Shown here: piece by piece, positions 9,355 through 19,700 of the stretch
Numbering within the stretch: position 1 is the stretch's first letter
Layout: the number at the start of each line of letters is the position of its first letter
Origin: RQOF01 sp964461135
GTDB lineage: Bacteria > Calditrichota > Calditrichia > RBG-13-44-9
Length of the DNA: 36,078 nt
Direction of reading: 5' to 3'
NCBI GenBank assembly: GCA_964461135.1
Contig: CAYWTB010000042.1
Coordinates: forward strand, 1 to 36,078
Translations under genes and position numbers: made by a program
Notes under the pieces: generated by a model
The model's input: only the letters and a program-made list of their open reading frames with translations
What the model was told of the DNA's origin: nothing
Databases searched by the model: none

Positions 9355-9361
9355 CTCCTTT
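9355..9361 (-). promoter_or_regulatory. ribosome binding site that decides the glgP start
   Basis: AAAGGAG lies 8 nt before the GTG at 9346. It falls within the third to fifth codons counted from the alternative ATG at 9367, which argues against that longer start. Confidence 0.65.
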
Positions 9362-9456
9362 CATCATTTAAAACCGCACCGCTTTATTTAAACATATAGC
9401 TGAAACTGTTGAATCTCAAATACTATATTCAAATTTGAAGAAGCAGGAGGTTAAAT

Positions 9457-10524
9457 TTAATGACTTTCCAGGGTTCTCCGGCTTTCCCTGCTGATTAAAA
9501 AGCGTAATGCCATATAGACCAGCAAATTAAAAATCAGGCCGGTAAGGGCACTGAATTCATTTTTATAGAACAGAAAAACCTGAGTCAGAAAAATTGATAT
9601 TAATATGGCACGTTCAAACATCTGGTAAGCCACCAGCTTGGATCGTGGCAGAAACCAGATACCCAGGAAGGTGAAGATACCGGACAGAATGGAGGAAGCC
9701 AGTTCAGCCCATCCTGAAAACGACATATATTGCAGCTTGATGATTATCCGCTGGAACATGGAAATGTCCAGGATCTGCTGCCAACCGAGTCCCCAGAAGA
9801 AAGCCAGACCTATCACATAAGCGAGCTTGATGAGAAATTGTATCAGAAAAAAAATAATGATCGCATAAGAAAATGCCGGCAGATCCGCCACTCTTTTATA
9901 AATCTGATACATGGTTTCCTTGATCTGCGAATACATACCCGGTGTTCCGGGAGGGGCCAGAGAGACCTCCTCCAGTATTTTTTTCATTGAGACAGAAAGG
10001 GTAGTTTGGTTTCCGCTTTTTTTCAGATATTGAATGGCACGTTCCTTCTCGCGGCTGTCCATGTCATCCCTGGCTACTTCTTCCATTTCACGCAAAACAT
10101 TCAACATGTATTCCTGTGGGGAATATTTTTTTCCCATCCGGATGCTTCTGCTGATAATCACCAGTAGTATGAAAATCACATAAATAATGGCCACGGACGG
10201 CTGGTAAAAGTAATTGTTGTCCTTTGTGATAAATTTACCGACCTCGTCTATAAAGGTCCCGAAACCGATTCCCCCAATTATGGCCGCCAACCGCTCCACC
10301 CGGCGTCCCAGGAATGACAGAAGCAGAAAAATGGAAGCCAGCATTAATAATCCGCCCCACAGCATATGGGCGATATGCAGCACATTTCCGCCTATTTGCG
10401 GATATCCTGTGAATGCCAGAAAGAGACGAATAATCAGTATTGAGGTAACGGCAGATAACAAAAAGAATTCCAGGTATATACCTGCTTCGATATTACGGAT
10501 AAAAGGGGAATTTGATTTTGCCAT
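9457..10524 (-). CDS. polytopic membrane protein of unknown function
   Basis: I do not recognise this 355-residue protein. Hydrophobic segments lie at about 15-37, 52-72, 78-98, 107-127, 213-238, 262-290 and 305-342. The N-terminal region has conserved-looking polar and glycine motifs between helices: LHIAHMLWGGLLML (49-62), GGIGFGTFIDEVGKFIT (about 84-100) and DNNYFYQPS. Histidines and acidic residues near the membrane suggest a specific function rather than a generic anchor. A cytoplasmic middle part (about 130-210) is charged and helical (EYMLNVLREMEEVARDD). It is followed by glgP at a distance of 110 bp on the same strand, but nothing ties it to glycogen metabolism. The ribosome site is weak. 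Confidence is high that it is a real gene, low on role. Confidence 0.75.
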   Translation of the reverse strand: MAKSNSPFIRNIEAGIYLEFFLLSAVTSILIIRLFLAFTGYPQIGGNVLHIAHMLWGGLLMLASIFLLLSFLGRRVERLAAIIGGIGFGTFIDEVGKFITKDNNYFYQPSVAIIYVIFILLVIISRSIRMGKKYSPQEYMLNVLREMEEVARDDMDSREKERAIQYLKKSGNQTTLSVSMKKILEEVSLAPPGTPGMYSQIKETMYQIYKRVADLPAFSYAIIIFFLIQFLIKLAYVIGLAFFWGLGWQQILDISMFQRIIIKLQYMSFSGWAELASSILSGIFTFLGIWFLPRSKLVAYQMFERAILISIFLTQVFLFYKNEFSALTGLIFNLLVYMALRFLISRESRRTLESH

Positions 10525-10947
10525 ATTTGGTCATCCACGATTGTTTTAAAATAGCATGATTTTGTGGCGGCTTCAAGCTTGTATACAGAATTATGTGTAA
10601 AAATTTCAATAAACATAATAAACATCAGATTACTCCGGTGTCACAAAGCAGACTCGCGTTAAACCTTCCGGTAAGGCCGGAAAAATAATGACAAATCTAG
10701 TTATTTATATATCTCTTGTTTTCCCATTTTTAACTTTTTCCAATTTATTGATTTTAATGGATCACTGAAAATGCTGTTATGATGTTTGCAAAGCAGTTTC
10801 TCTTCATAATTTCTTCATTTTAAGGATTTAAAATATAGCTGAAATTGAGAAAAGATGTATACTTGACATCACTCTCCCTGGATAATACTGAAGGAATAGA
10901 GAAAGATTTATAACTTAATTCAATTAACTAATTAGGAGGAAATATCT
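10525..10947. other. 423-bp divergent intergenic region
   Basis: This lies between the unknown membrane protein (-) and htrA (+), so it should hold both promoters. It is AT-rich with no credible ORF. A TTGACA is present at 10863 but its best -10 partner is badly spaced. AGGAGG at about 10934-10939 precedes the htrA ATG. Confidence 0.5.
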
Positions 10948-12471
10948 ATGAGTACCAAACAGGTTCGACAACGTATATGGATTTTTATTCTGTCGGGAAT
11001 AGTTATCGGATTGCTAATCGGAGCAGGTTTGCACTGGACAGTACAGACATCGGCCCAGACTCTGCCAGCTTTAGTCAGTGAGCCCTCAGCACCCCCGCCT
11101 CAGAGCAATCCCGGAGAGTTGAATATTGCTCAACAGTTAAGTGATGTTTTTGCCAATGTGGCACAAACTGCAAATCCCTCAGTGGTAACTATTTTTACGC
11201 AAACAACTGTAAAAGTACAGAGTCAGTTTGATGGGAGTTCTCCCTTCGAACAATTCTTTGGCGATGACTTCTTCAAGAGATTTTTTCAGATGCCACAACA
11301 GGGAGAGAATTATACCCAGGAAGGTTTAGGCTCCGGTGTTATTGTGGATGCGAATGGAATAATACTGACCAATAACCATGTGGTGAAGGGGGCGGATAAT
11401 ATTAAAGTAAATCTGATGGATGGCCGTGAGTTTGAAGCAAAAGTAAAAGGAACTGATCCTCAGACGGACCTGGCGGTAATTACAATTGAGGCCAAGAACT
11501 TACCACCAATTAAATTGGGTGATTCCGAGAAAGTTCGTGTTGGTGACTGGGTGCTGGCCATTGGTTCGCCTCTGAATCCCGAACTGCAGCATACAGTTAC
11601 CGCAGGAATTATCAGTGCCAAGGGACGAAGTGGAGTGGGATTGAGCGAGTACGAAGATTATATCCAGACCGATGCTGCCATCAACCCCGGAAATTCCGGA
11701 GGTGCTCTGGTGAATATGAAGGGCGAACTCATTGCGATTAATTCTGCTATAGCTACTCAGAGCGGAGGAAACCAGGGGATTGGTTTTGCAATCCCGGTAA
11801 ATCTGGCACAGTCGGTAATGGACGATATTATTAAAACCGGAAAAGTGGTCAGAGGATGGCTGGGAGTGTACATTCAGGATGTGAGCCCACAAATTGCCAA
11901 AGCATTTAATCTGGCTACTCCGCAGGGAATTATTGTGACCAAAGTTCAGGCAAACAGCCCGGCCGCTAAAGCCGGCCTGCAGGAAGAAGATGTTATCATG
12001 AAATTTAATGGTAAACAAGTTGATAGTGCAGGTGAATTGAGTGCCTGGGTTGCTTCCAGCTCTCCCGGGGACGAGGTAACATTGACCATTATCAGGGGCG
12101 GCAAAACCCAGGATATAAAGCTTAAACTGGGTGAATTGAATCCCCAGACCCAAGAAGTAGCACAAGGACAGGCCACTTTTGACGACATTGGTTTAGAACT
12201 GGCCAATATTACCCCTGCCATTGCGCAGAAGTTGCAATTGCCCAAAAACCAGGGAGGTGTTGTGGTTATAGAAATTGATCCCCAGGGTATTTCTGCGGAG
12301 GCGGGAATTCAGGCGGGAGATATAATAGAAAAACTGAACCGGACAGATGTAAAGTCGGTGCAGGATTTGAGCAAGATTTACAGCACTGTAAAGCCCGGTC
12401 AAAACCTGCTGTTTTTTGTGCGTCGGGGACAAGGTAATTTATTTATTGCATTCAGCAAGCCTGAAAAATAA
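10948..12471 (+). CDS. HtrA/DegP-type periplasmic serine endoprotease with two PDZ domains
   Basis: This 507-residue Do-family protease degrades or refolds misfolded envelope proteins. Residues 10-30 form an uncleaved anchor or signal peptide, and a Pro/Ser-rich linker follows. The trypsin-like domain has H144 (TNNHVV), D174 (TDLAV) and S250 (NPGNSGGAL), a complete catalytic triad. The LA-loop region around 92-125 is rich in Phe and Gln (SPFEQFFGDDFF), as in DegP/DegQ. PDZ1 spans about 290-385 (RGWLGVYIQDV) and PDZ2 about 405-500, with a short C-terminus. The start is supported by AGGAGG. It is followed by a strong terminator and then an OmpR-type two-component system on the same strand, which suggests an envelope-stress neighbourhood similar to CpxR/DegP logic. 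That regulatory link is inferred. Confidence 0.95.
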   Translation: MSTKQVRQRIWIFILSGIVIGLLIGAGLHWTVQTSAQTLPALVSEPSAPPPQSNPGELNIAQQLSDVFANVAQTANPSVVTIFTQTTVKVQSQFDGSSPFEQFFGDDFFKRFFQMPQQGENYTQEGLGSGVIVDANGIILTNNHVVKGADNIKVNLMDGREFEAKVKGTDPQTDLAVITIEAKNLPPIKLGDSEKVRVGDWVLAIGSPLNPELQHTVTAGIISAKGRSGVGLSEYEDYIQTDAAINPGNSGGALVNMKGELIAINSAIATQSGGNQGIGFAIPVNLAQSVMDDIIKTGKVVRGWLGVYIQDVSPQIAKAFNLATPQGIIVTKVQANSPAAKAGLQEEDVIMKFNGKQVDSAGELSAWVASSSPGDEVTLTIIRGGKTQDIKLKLGELNPQTQEVAQGQATFDDIGLELANITPAIAQKLQLPKNQGGVVVIEIDPQGISAEAGIQAGDIIEKLNRTDVKSVQDLSKIYSTVKPGQNLLFFVRRGQGNLFIAFSKPEK

Positions 12472-12480
12472 TTTATGAAC

Positions 12481-12532
12481 AGGACGGAGGCAATTACCCG
12501 GAGTGGAGAGGGGACGTCTCCGTCCTTTTTTT
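12481..12532 (+). terminator. strong intrinsic terminator after htrA
   Basis: AGGACGGAG at 12481-12489 pairs perfectly with CTCCGTCCT at 12518-12526 and runs into seven T residues. It lies 10 nt after the htrA stop, so the two-component genes downstream probably depend on readthrough or their own promoter in a very short gap. Confidence 0.88.
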
Positions 12533-12605
12533 CAAGAGGGAGGAACAAATGGAAGTCCTACATAAAAATACCATCGGCTATGATGAAAGAAGTCAGGGGA
12601 GAGTA

Positions 12606-13286
12606 ATGAGAATATTGATTGTGGAAGATGAGGAATCCCTGGCACTTCGTATAAAGGATATTCTGGAATCCGAAAATCACCATGTAGAAGTGGCATTCGA
12701 CGGAAGAAACGGTCTGGAAAAAGCTCTTATGGAAGAATATGACCTGGTAATTCTGGATCGTCTGCTCCCCAAACTGGACGGTATTCATATTCTGGAACAG
12801 ATTCGCCAGGATAAATTGACTGTCCCGGTTCTATTGTTAACAGTGAAAAACAGGGTTGAGGATAAAGTAGCTGGATTGGATGCCGGTGCTGATGATTACC
12901 TGACCAAGCCTTTTGCCATTCCGGAACTTCTGGCCCGAGTTCGCACCTTGTTGAGAAGAAACTCCGACGCACGTTCGGCTGTAATCCGGGTGGGTGATCT
13001 GGAAATCAATACCAGCACTCATGAAATCCTGCGTAAGGGCCAATCGATCACATTAACCAGTAAAGAATATGCTATCCTTGAATTTTTACTGTACAATAAA
13101 AACCGGGTTTTGTCACGCCTGTCCATTGCAGAGCATGTTTGGGGAGACAATTTTGATCTGTTTACCATGACCAATTTTGTGGATGTCCACATCAAGAACC
13201 TCCGGAAAAAAATTGATCAGGATGAAAACAAAAGCATAATTCAGACAGTACGCGGTGTGGGGTACATGATAAAGGATGACGCATGA
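12606..13286 (+). CDS. OmpR/PhoB-family response regulator
   Basis: This 226-residue regulator starts at MRILIVEDEE. The receiver domain (1-115) has acidic residues at 8-9, phosphoacceptor D51 (LVILDRLLP), T79 and K101 (TKPF). A winged-helix DNA-binding domain follows at about 125-225 (LTSKEYAILEFL, VDVHIKNLRKKI, IQTVRGVGYMI). A longer start at 12549 (245 residues), with its own GGGAGG site, is open. I prefer 12606 because the receiver fold begins there and GGGGAG lies just upstream; both starts may be used. The stop overlaps the kinase gene by 4 bp (ATGA). It follows htrA after a terminator. It most likely controls envelope or stress genes in response to the paired kinase, but its regulon is unknown. 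Confidence 0.94.
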   Translation: MRILIVEDEESLALRIKDILESENHHVEVAFDGRNGLEKALMEEYDLVILDRLLPKLDGIHILEQIRQDKLTVPVLLLTVKNRVEDKVAGLDAGADDYLTKPFAIPELLARVRTLLRRNSDARSAVIRVGDLEINTSTHEILRKGQSITLTSKEYAILEFLLYNKNRVLSRLSIAEHVWGDNFDLFTMTNFVDVHIKNLRKKIDQDENKSIIQTVRGVGYMIKDDA

Positions 13287-14707
13287 AAATCCGGATGAGG
13301 CTGACACTCTGGTATATCGGTGTCTCATCTCTGATATTGCTTACTTTCAGCCTGGGAACTTATTTGGGAATGCAGCGGCTTCTGTTCAGAGCACTTGACC
13401 AGCAACTCAACAGCCTCATCGAATCAATCGAAAGAAACTACGATCCGTTTTTTGAACATTTTCAGGATTTTCTCTTCTCCCCGGATAATGCTACACGTTA
13501 CCTGGAACATTATATTATTGTGTATAACAACAATCAGAAAGTGATTTTTGCCTCTCCTATTGCCCAACGCATAAATCTGAATGTTCCCCTTCCTACCTTT
13601 CCGGAGAAAATCGCCTTTACCCGAAAAATAAAACTGGTACGGCGTCTGCCCTATCTGAAAACCTCACCGGAAAGTGAAGTAACTTTCAGGGTTATTGGGC
13701 GACAGATTTTTTTTCAGGGTAATCGGATTGGCTGGATTACCGCGGGTTCACCCATCCAGCGAATCGAAAGTTCCATGGAAAACCTGCTGGAAGTACTCTT
13801 GGTAGCGGTGATCCTGGCCATAATTTTTATCTCAACCGGTGGCTATATCCTGGTGAGGCAGGCACTGATGCCCATCAACAGAATTACACAGAAGGCTCAG
13901 AAAATAAGTTCCAGCAATTTGAATGAAAGAATTGAGGTCCCTCATAAGGAGGATGAACTGGGAAAATTATCGCAGGTTCTGAATGATCTGTTATACCGCC
14001 TACAAAATGCTTTTGAAAGCCAGCAGCAGTTTCAGGCTGATGCTGCTCATGAATTAAAAACACCGCTGGCCCTGCTTCGGACACACTGGGAGAACGAGCT
14101 GAATAATCCGGCCGTTTCACTTGAATTGAAAGAAAAATTTGTTCAGGATATTGAGACCATCACCCGGCTGAGCCATTTAATAAATAATTTGTTATTGTTA
14201 TCTCAGACCGAATCCATTAAAGAGAATTTTGAATTCCTTCCGGTACAACTGGATGCCGTTCTGGAAGATGTTATTGCCGATGCTACCCTCATGGCAGATC
14301 TCAAAGCCCAGCACATAGAATATGAAAAATTTCCTTCCCTGTCGGTTAAAGGTGACAAGGTCCGGTTATATCAAATGTTTTTTAATATTATTGATAATGC
14401 CATTAAATATACGCCTGATGAGGGGACAGTCCGAATTAGTCTGAAAAAAGAAAATAACGATGCCCTGGTGGAAGTGCAGGATACCGGAATGGGAATTCCA
14501 GCCGAGGAAATTCCCCATATATTTGAGCGATTTTACCGCGTTCAAAAAGACCGTGCGCGGAAAACCGGTGGCAGCGGATTGGGATTATCCATCTGCAAAT
14601 TGATAGCCGAATCCCATCAGGGGACTATAGAGGTGAAGAGCGAAGACCATCAGGGAACAACATTTTACATCCGGTTGCCCCTGAAAGAAGATGATGGCAT
14701 TAACTGA
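13283..14707 (+). CDS. HAMP-containing sensor histidine kinase
   Basis: This 474-residue inner-membrane kinase is paired with the preceding regulator through a 4-bp ATGA overlap. TM1 lies at about 8-30, a periplasmic sensor loop at about 31-165, and TM2 at about 168-190. A HAMP linker follows (about 190-243, with MPINRITQKAQKIS). The HisKA domain has phospho-acceptor H256 in AAHELKTPLA. The HATPase domain has the N box (NIIDNAIKY), G1 (DTGMGIP), F box (FERFYR) and G2 (GGSGLGLSI). All expected motifs are intact. The periplasmic loop has no recognisable ligand fold. Architecture matches classic EnvZ/Cpx/CusS-like kinases, and proximity to htrA makes envelope stress a reasonable but unproven signal. 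Confidence 0.95.
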   Translation: MKIRMRLTLWYIGVSSLILLTFSLGTYLGMQRLLFRALDQQLNSLIESIERNYDPFFEHFQDFLFSPDNATRYLEHYIIVYNNNQKVIFASPIAQRINLNVPLPTFPEKIAFTRKIKLVRRLPYLKTSPESEVTFRVIGRQIFFQGNRIGWITAGSPIQRIESSMENLLEVLLVAVILAIIFISTGGYILVRQALMPINRITQKAQKISSSNLNERIEVPHKEDELGKLSQVLNDLLYRLQNAFESQQQFQADAAHELKTPLALLRTHWENELNNPAVSLELKEKFVQDIETITRLSHLINNLLLLSQTESIKENFEFLPVQLDAVLEDVIADATLMADLKAQHIEYEKFPSLSVKGDKVRLYQMFFNIIDNAIKYTPDEGTVRISLKKENNDALVEVQDTGMGIPAEEIPHIFERFYRVQKDRARKTGGSGLGLSICKLIAESHQGTIEVKSEDHQGTTFYIRLPLKEDDGIN

Positions 14708-14835
14708 TGTGGGAGTTTAAATTCCTCCGGAGAACCGCCATACAAATTTGGAGGGCCCAAGCTGCGAGATGGAAGGTGTCCGCACGAAGTTTCCGGTTCA
14801 CAGTTAACAGTTTGCATAAAAATAAGATTATGGAT

Positions 14836-14890
14836 GAATCTTTAATTTTTCATCTTTAATCTTTCAACCTTAATCCTTCATCTTTATTTC
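14836..14890. repeat. degenerate short repeat, T/C-rich on the + strand
   Basis: The tract is built from imperfect copies of a TCTTTAAT / CATCTTTAATC-like unit about 8-11 bp long. On the minus strand it reads as repeated AAAGATGAAAGATTAA-like purine-rich words. It sits in the 245-bp gap between two convergent operons. The gap contains no gene, and I see no hairpin terminator there. Confidence 0.45.
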
Positions 14891-14952
14891 TCGCTGCCAG
14901 ATGGCCACTCCATGGTCACATTTAAGTGGACTTTCCGGGCCGGTTGTAATAT

Positions 14953-16749
14953 TTAAAAAGCCTGCCCCACACTGAAATACAGTTGAGTCTTGGGCTCGCC
15001 CTTTTCCGGCGCCAGATTGAAGGCATAATCCAGACGAAGCAATCCCACCGGGGAATTCACACGTAAACCGATGCCAATAGATTGACGCAGGTTATTCAGT
15101 TTGATCTCGCCCGGTGAGATATAGATATTACCCAGTTCTCCGAAAACAGCCATGCCGAACATTTTATAAATGGTCTGCCGGATTTCGAAAATGTTCAGTA
15201 CCAATTTTACTTTACCGCCCAGAGGTAAACCGTTCTGATCCAGAGGCCCCACTTTCTGATATCCGAAAGCCCTTAGTTCATTGGGTCCGCCACTGTAAAA
15301 TCTTTCATTTAATGGTATGGCATTTATCCCGCCGGGGGCATTAATCCAGCCCAGATTTAAAGCCATGGCCAGTATGGTACTGCGGGTAGCGGGGTAAAAA
15401 TATTTAGCATTGAAAATGCTGCTGTAAAACTGTACCTGCCCGGCAAAAAATAATCCTGCAATTTCATTGGACCATTGGATATATGTGCCGCTGGTCGTAT
15501 TAAAAATATTATCCCGGGTATCATAAATAAGAGCCAGTTTAAAACTCCGAACTCTATTCTGTGGGCGTTCGGGAATTTCAGTTACTTTTATATGGCTGAG
15601 ATCGTTGTTCTCATGCCGGTAAGATAAAAAAATATTAGAACGTTTCAGAAATTTTCTTCCTACCGTTAAAACTGCCCCGATACGGCTAAGATCGTAACCA
15701 GGCTCTTTAATATAGTCTAAAAAAAGGTTAAGATCTGTTCTGAAGCGGGAATGAAATGTCCAGGGTTCGGTAAACGATGCTTCAGCTCCCAGATAGAGTG
15801 AACTATATTTTGCAGCAATGCCGGCCTTTCTGGCGGTTCCCCTGATATTATCATTATAAACCTCCGTCTTCACCCTTAATTTTTCAACTGAGCCATAACC
15901 TCCGCTGACATTAAACTGGGCAGGTGCTTTTTCTTTGATATCGATCAGTACGATCCTAATAACTGAATCCTGCACCGCCGGCGGTTTTAAAGAGATAAAT
16001 ACACTCTGAAAAAGTCCGGTTAGATAAAGTTGTCTCTGCGAATTCAATAATTTTGAATAATTTATTACTTCTCCCTTTTTAAAATTGAGTTCTCGCTTAG
16101 CAACATAAGATTTAGTGAAATCCAGACCCCGAATCTGAATGTCGCCTATCCTGTATTGAAGGCCTTCATGAATCATAAAATCCACAAAGGCCTGTTGACT
16201 GTCTGCCATTAGTTTGACATCCGTTTGCACATTAGCGTCAAGAAATCCATTATCCGAATATAGATTCAGAATATTATTGCTGGACTGGTCAATTTTTTTC
16301 TGCAGGAGGGGATCACCATTCTTGAGAGTTATCTGGTTCCCAAGTTTTTCTCCGCTGATAAAATGATTGTCAGACAGACTGACCGCTTTCACATAAGCAC
16401 GGGGGCCTTCATGTATTTCAATATTAACACGGACGTTATGATCGGCCGTGTCTTTCTTAACTTGATAGACAGTAATTTTTGTTCCCAGGTAACCCTGCTG
16501 TTTATAAAAAAGGGTGATATTTTCAAGATCATTATGAAACACATCAGCATGATAATAATGATGCTTCAGAAAGGAGGATGGTTTGGAAACCATGATACTT
16601 TGTAAATGACCTTCCGAGAATGCCTGGTTCCCGTTAAAATGTACAGATTTGATTTCAAACCTGTTATCGGATTTTGCCTCCAGCATCGAAAGCCCCCCCA
16701 GCAGGAACAGAAAAATCACCCTGATGAATATGTAATTTGTATTTTTCAT
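14953..16749 (-). CDS. tamA: TamA-like Omp85 outer-membrane protein (POTRA + beta-barrel)
   Basis: This 598-residue protein has a signal peptide (about 1-25). Three POTRA-type repeats follow at about 30-110, 112-195 and 198-275, each with the beta-alpha-alpha-beta-beta pattern (for example VHFNGNQAF, YRIGDIQIRG). A C-terminal 16-strand-type barrel runs from about 290 to 598. The barrel has the Omp85 features FYSGGPNELRAFGYQKVGP near the conserved loop-6 region and an ending in aromatic F (LYFSVGQAF). With TamB it forms a translocation and assembly module spanning the envelope, used for outer-membrane protein insertion and possibly lipid transport. Its ATG overlaps the tamB stop by 4 bp. BamA is an alternative reading, but three rather than five POTRAs and the direct coupling to tamB favour TamA. 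Confidence 0.88.
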   Translation of the reverse strand: MKNTNYIFIRVIFLFLLGGLSMLEAKSDNRFEIKSVHFNGNQAFSEGHLQSIMVSKPSSFLKHHYYHADVFHNDLENITLFYKQQGYLGTKITVYQVKKDTADHNVRVNIEIHEGPRAYVKAVSLSDNHFISGEKLGNQITLKNGDPLLQKKIDQSSNNILNLYSDNGFLDANVQTDVKLMADSQQAFVDFMIHEGLQYRIGDIQIRGLDFTKSYVAKRELNFKKGEVINYSKLLNSQRQLYLTGLFQSVFISLKPPAVQDSVIRIVLIDIKEKAPAQFNVSGGYGSVEKLRVKTEVYNDNIRGTARKAGIAAKYSSLYLGAEASFTEPWTFHSRFRTDLNLFLDYIKEPGYDLSRIGAVLTVGRKFLKRSNIFLSYRHENNDLSHIKVTEIPERPQNRVRSFKLALIYDTRDNIFNTTSGTYIQWSNEIAGLFFAGQVQFYSSIFNAKYFYPATRSTILAMALNLGWINAPGGINAIPLNERFYSGGPNELRAFGYQKVGPLDQNGLPLGGKVKLVLNIFEIRQTIYKMFGMAVFGELGNIYISPGEIKLNNLRQSIGIGLRVNSPVGLLRLDYAFNLAPEKGEPKTQLYFSVGQAF

Positions 16750-19700
16750 TTGAAGTTTATTTGGTATTTCAGATCAATGCCTGCTTCCCCCATCTGATTA
16801 GTTTCCCCCTGAATGGCCCAGTGTTTTGAAATATGATAGTCCAGCCGGACACCCTGGTCATTTAAATGTCCTACTGTAGTGGAATAGGTAACTGCTAACC
16901 GGTTTAGAAAAGTTTTGGTGGCCACCAGCTGAGGTGCTCCGCCCTGGTTGAACCGGAAAATATTGCCCTCTATGGTTACCTGATCCAGTCCCAGTAAATT
17001 GCCCACTCGATTGCTCAGGTAACTGGTTATTCGCTGACTGGATAGTGATTCAACCCGTCTGGTCAGGACGTTTGTCACCGATGTCCCGGATGCAGAACTG
17101 CTTAAAAGATTTTCGGTGGTTGTACCCAGGGTGAGTACAGATAATATATCTGATTTATTCAAAGGTGGATTTGATGTCAAATCGACGACCGGTTGATCCA
17201 GCGGACCTGTAATGCTCAGTGTGATTTCATAAGCTGTGGATTGTTGTCTTTCATATACCGTCACCTGAGAAACCGCTTTCAGGTTAACAATCGGATTCAA
17301 TTTGTTGGGATCGACAAAATCCACCACGGCTGTATCTACCTGAAATTTGCGGTCCAGATACATTACATAACCCTTTTCCACCTGTACACGTCCGGTCATA
17401 TTGGGGCGGGCCAGAGTGCCGATAAACTCCAGGGCAGCACTGAGCTGGATTTTGGCCAGGTTGTTATCCACCCACAGGTTTTTGCTTTCCAGCAATCGCA
17501 CATTCAGTTTCGTTTTCTTCTCCAAGTCGGATTGTTCTCTGGTCGGCCCCTGAGCCGAGCGAAGAGACTGGATAATTTCCTGCGGTTCAAAATTATGAGT
17601 ATATTGGCTTTTTCCCAGCCAAACATCGCCATTTAAATTATAGAATTCACCCTTTCTCTGGTAAGTCAGTTTGGCCGTATCAATTAAAACCGTAAAAAGA
17701 TCTGGCCTGTTAATGGGTATTTTAAACAGAGATGTGCTGAGGTTTACATCAGTTAACTTGTAGTGATCAAGTGATATTTTACCCGATGCCTTTGCTATTC
17801 CTCCATTCAGTTTTGCAGATAAGGAATCCAGCTGAACAGTATGCCTGTTCAGGGAGATACTCATTTTACCTTGCGTAATCGCTTCATTCAGGCCCGGCTG
17901 GTTGAATTTCAACTTGTTAAGTTTTAGCTGACCAAACAACAGTGGATTGTTAAATGCACCGTGGATTACAACATTAGCATTCATCTCTCCCTTTAACTCG
18001 GTAATGCCGGGAACAAATGGCTGGACTACTGACAGTTCCAGATTGTTCACGTCCAGACGCATCTGCAGGGAATCTGTGGACAGATTCCCGGTAATTTTTA
18101 CCGCTTCCTTTCCGGCGGCCCGCAACTGAAACTCTGTTTGAAAGTGGTGCCAGTCGATAGTAATAAATTGTCCTTCCATTTGAAACAGGGTTTGAAGGTA
18201 TCTTCCCTGCAACGTCTGCAGGGTGAATAGTGAATCCTTAAAGGTCATTTTCAGTGAGATTTTATCAAATCCCGGATTCCAGGGATTGATTAAAAAAGCA
18301 CCATTGGAAATTTCCACTTCACCACTGATATCCGGTTTATATATCCGGCCGGAGACTTGTACTGAATAACTGATAAAACCGTTTATTTTTGTATCGGCCG
18401 GCAGGAACGGTTCCAGCAGCTCAAGATTAAGGTGATTTCCTTCCGCCTGAATAGTAACATGACTCCTTTTCGAAATATAAACAGGCTTAGTAGAGCTATG
18501 CATCACTTCAATTCGGCCTTTGATTTTTGATTGTTCTCCCTTAGTAAACGCAACCAGTGAATCCAGGTCCAGGTCCGTCTCACTGAGCACCAAAGCACCC
18601 CGGATGGAATCGAATTCGGCATCTTTATATTGAAAGGAATTTAGTTCAAAATTTAGCTTAGCCCGCGGATGGGAAAGACCTCCCGAAAAATTCAGGTTGA
18701 AACCTGTGCTACCCGCAATGGGAAGATTCAGAGGATAGAGTTCGGTTATTTTTGTTAAATCCAGGTGATGAGATGTTACGGTTATTTTCCAGTCAGAAGA
18801 ATCTGAGAAATTAAACCTGGAATTAATAATGCCCAATGGATAATCCCGGCTGTTTTCTGCAGCGAAATCCAGAGGAACAGTAAAACGGCCCGGGATATTT
18901 TTTCCTGTCAGAACAACACCCAGAATTCCCCGGGACTGCTGCCACTCATAATTTCCTTCCAACAGGATGCCCAGTGAATCATGCTTAAGATAACTGGGTT
19001 TTAGATACACCTTCTGACTGTCCAGGGCGAGGTTAAGTTCTGCCCTGGCCAGTTGGGACTTTTTATAATAGATATTTTGAAGTGAAACGTTGAGCTCTGC
19101 CACCGGGTTTTTAAGTGTCCCCTGCACAGAACCATAATAGGAAAGTCCCCCTGATAACCCCGTCAGATGAAGAGGCGGATTAAGGGAGTCAACCCCAGAA
19201 AGTTCACCGGAGAAAATGGTATTATGAAAAAGCAACTCTTTATGCTGATAACTTAGACTACCTTCAATAGCATCCAGGGGTAAATTCCGGTAAGAGATAC
19301 TGTCACCCCGGAAAGACATGCTCACATCCGGGTTTTTTGTCTCCCCGGAGACTGTGCCGGAAAAATGTATTGCTCCCCCAAGTTCCGGAATGCCGGCCAG
19401 GATCACAAAGGGCCGAATCTGCCGGATATCTGCAGAGTATTTTCCGTTAATGTTTTGGTTTTGCAGGCTGAACTTGCCATCAAGCCTGGAGCTTCCCTGC
19501 TGTATATTTACGCTGAATGTTTTATTGGCCAGCCTTATGTCCGCATCGAAATCGGCAATGGGCCTGGATTTATATGACACCCGTGTTATGGAAATGTTAG
19601 ACTGTACGCTGATGCTGAGGGGCTTCTTCAGCGGTCCATCCGTTTTGAGTTTTCCTCCGATGTTGCCGGCAAATAATGAATTTTTCTGTGATATCAGTTG

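Noticed and set aside
10863..10888. TTGACA with TAATAC upstream of htrA
   Set aside because: The spacer is 14 bp, outside the usual 16-18, and at 17 bp no -10-like hexamer is found. It is not reported as a promoter.
11500..12165. 221-codon open frame antisense to htrA
   Set aside because: It is fully opposite a well-conserved protease gene and shows no independent protein features; it is a shadow of the htrA codon pattern.
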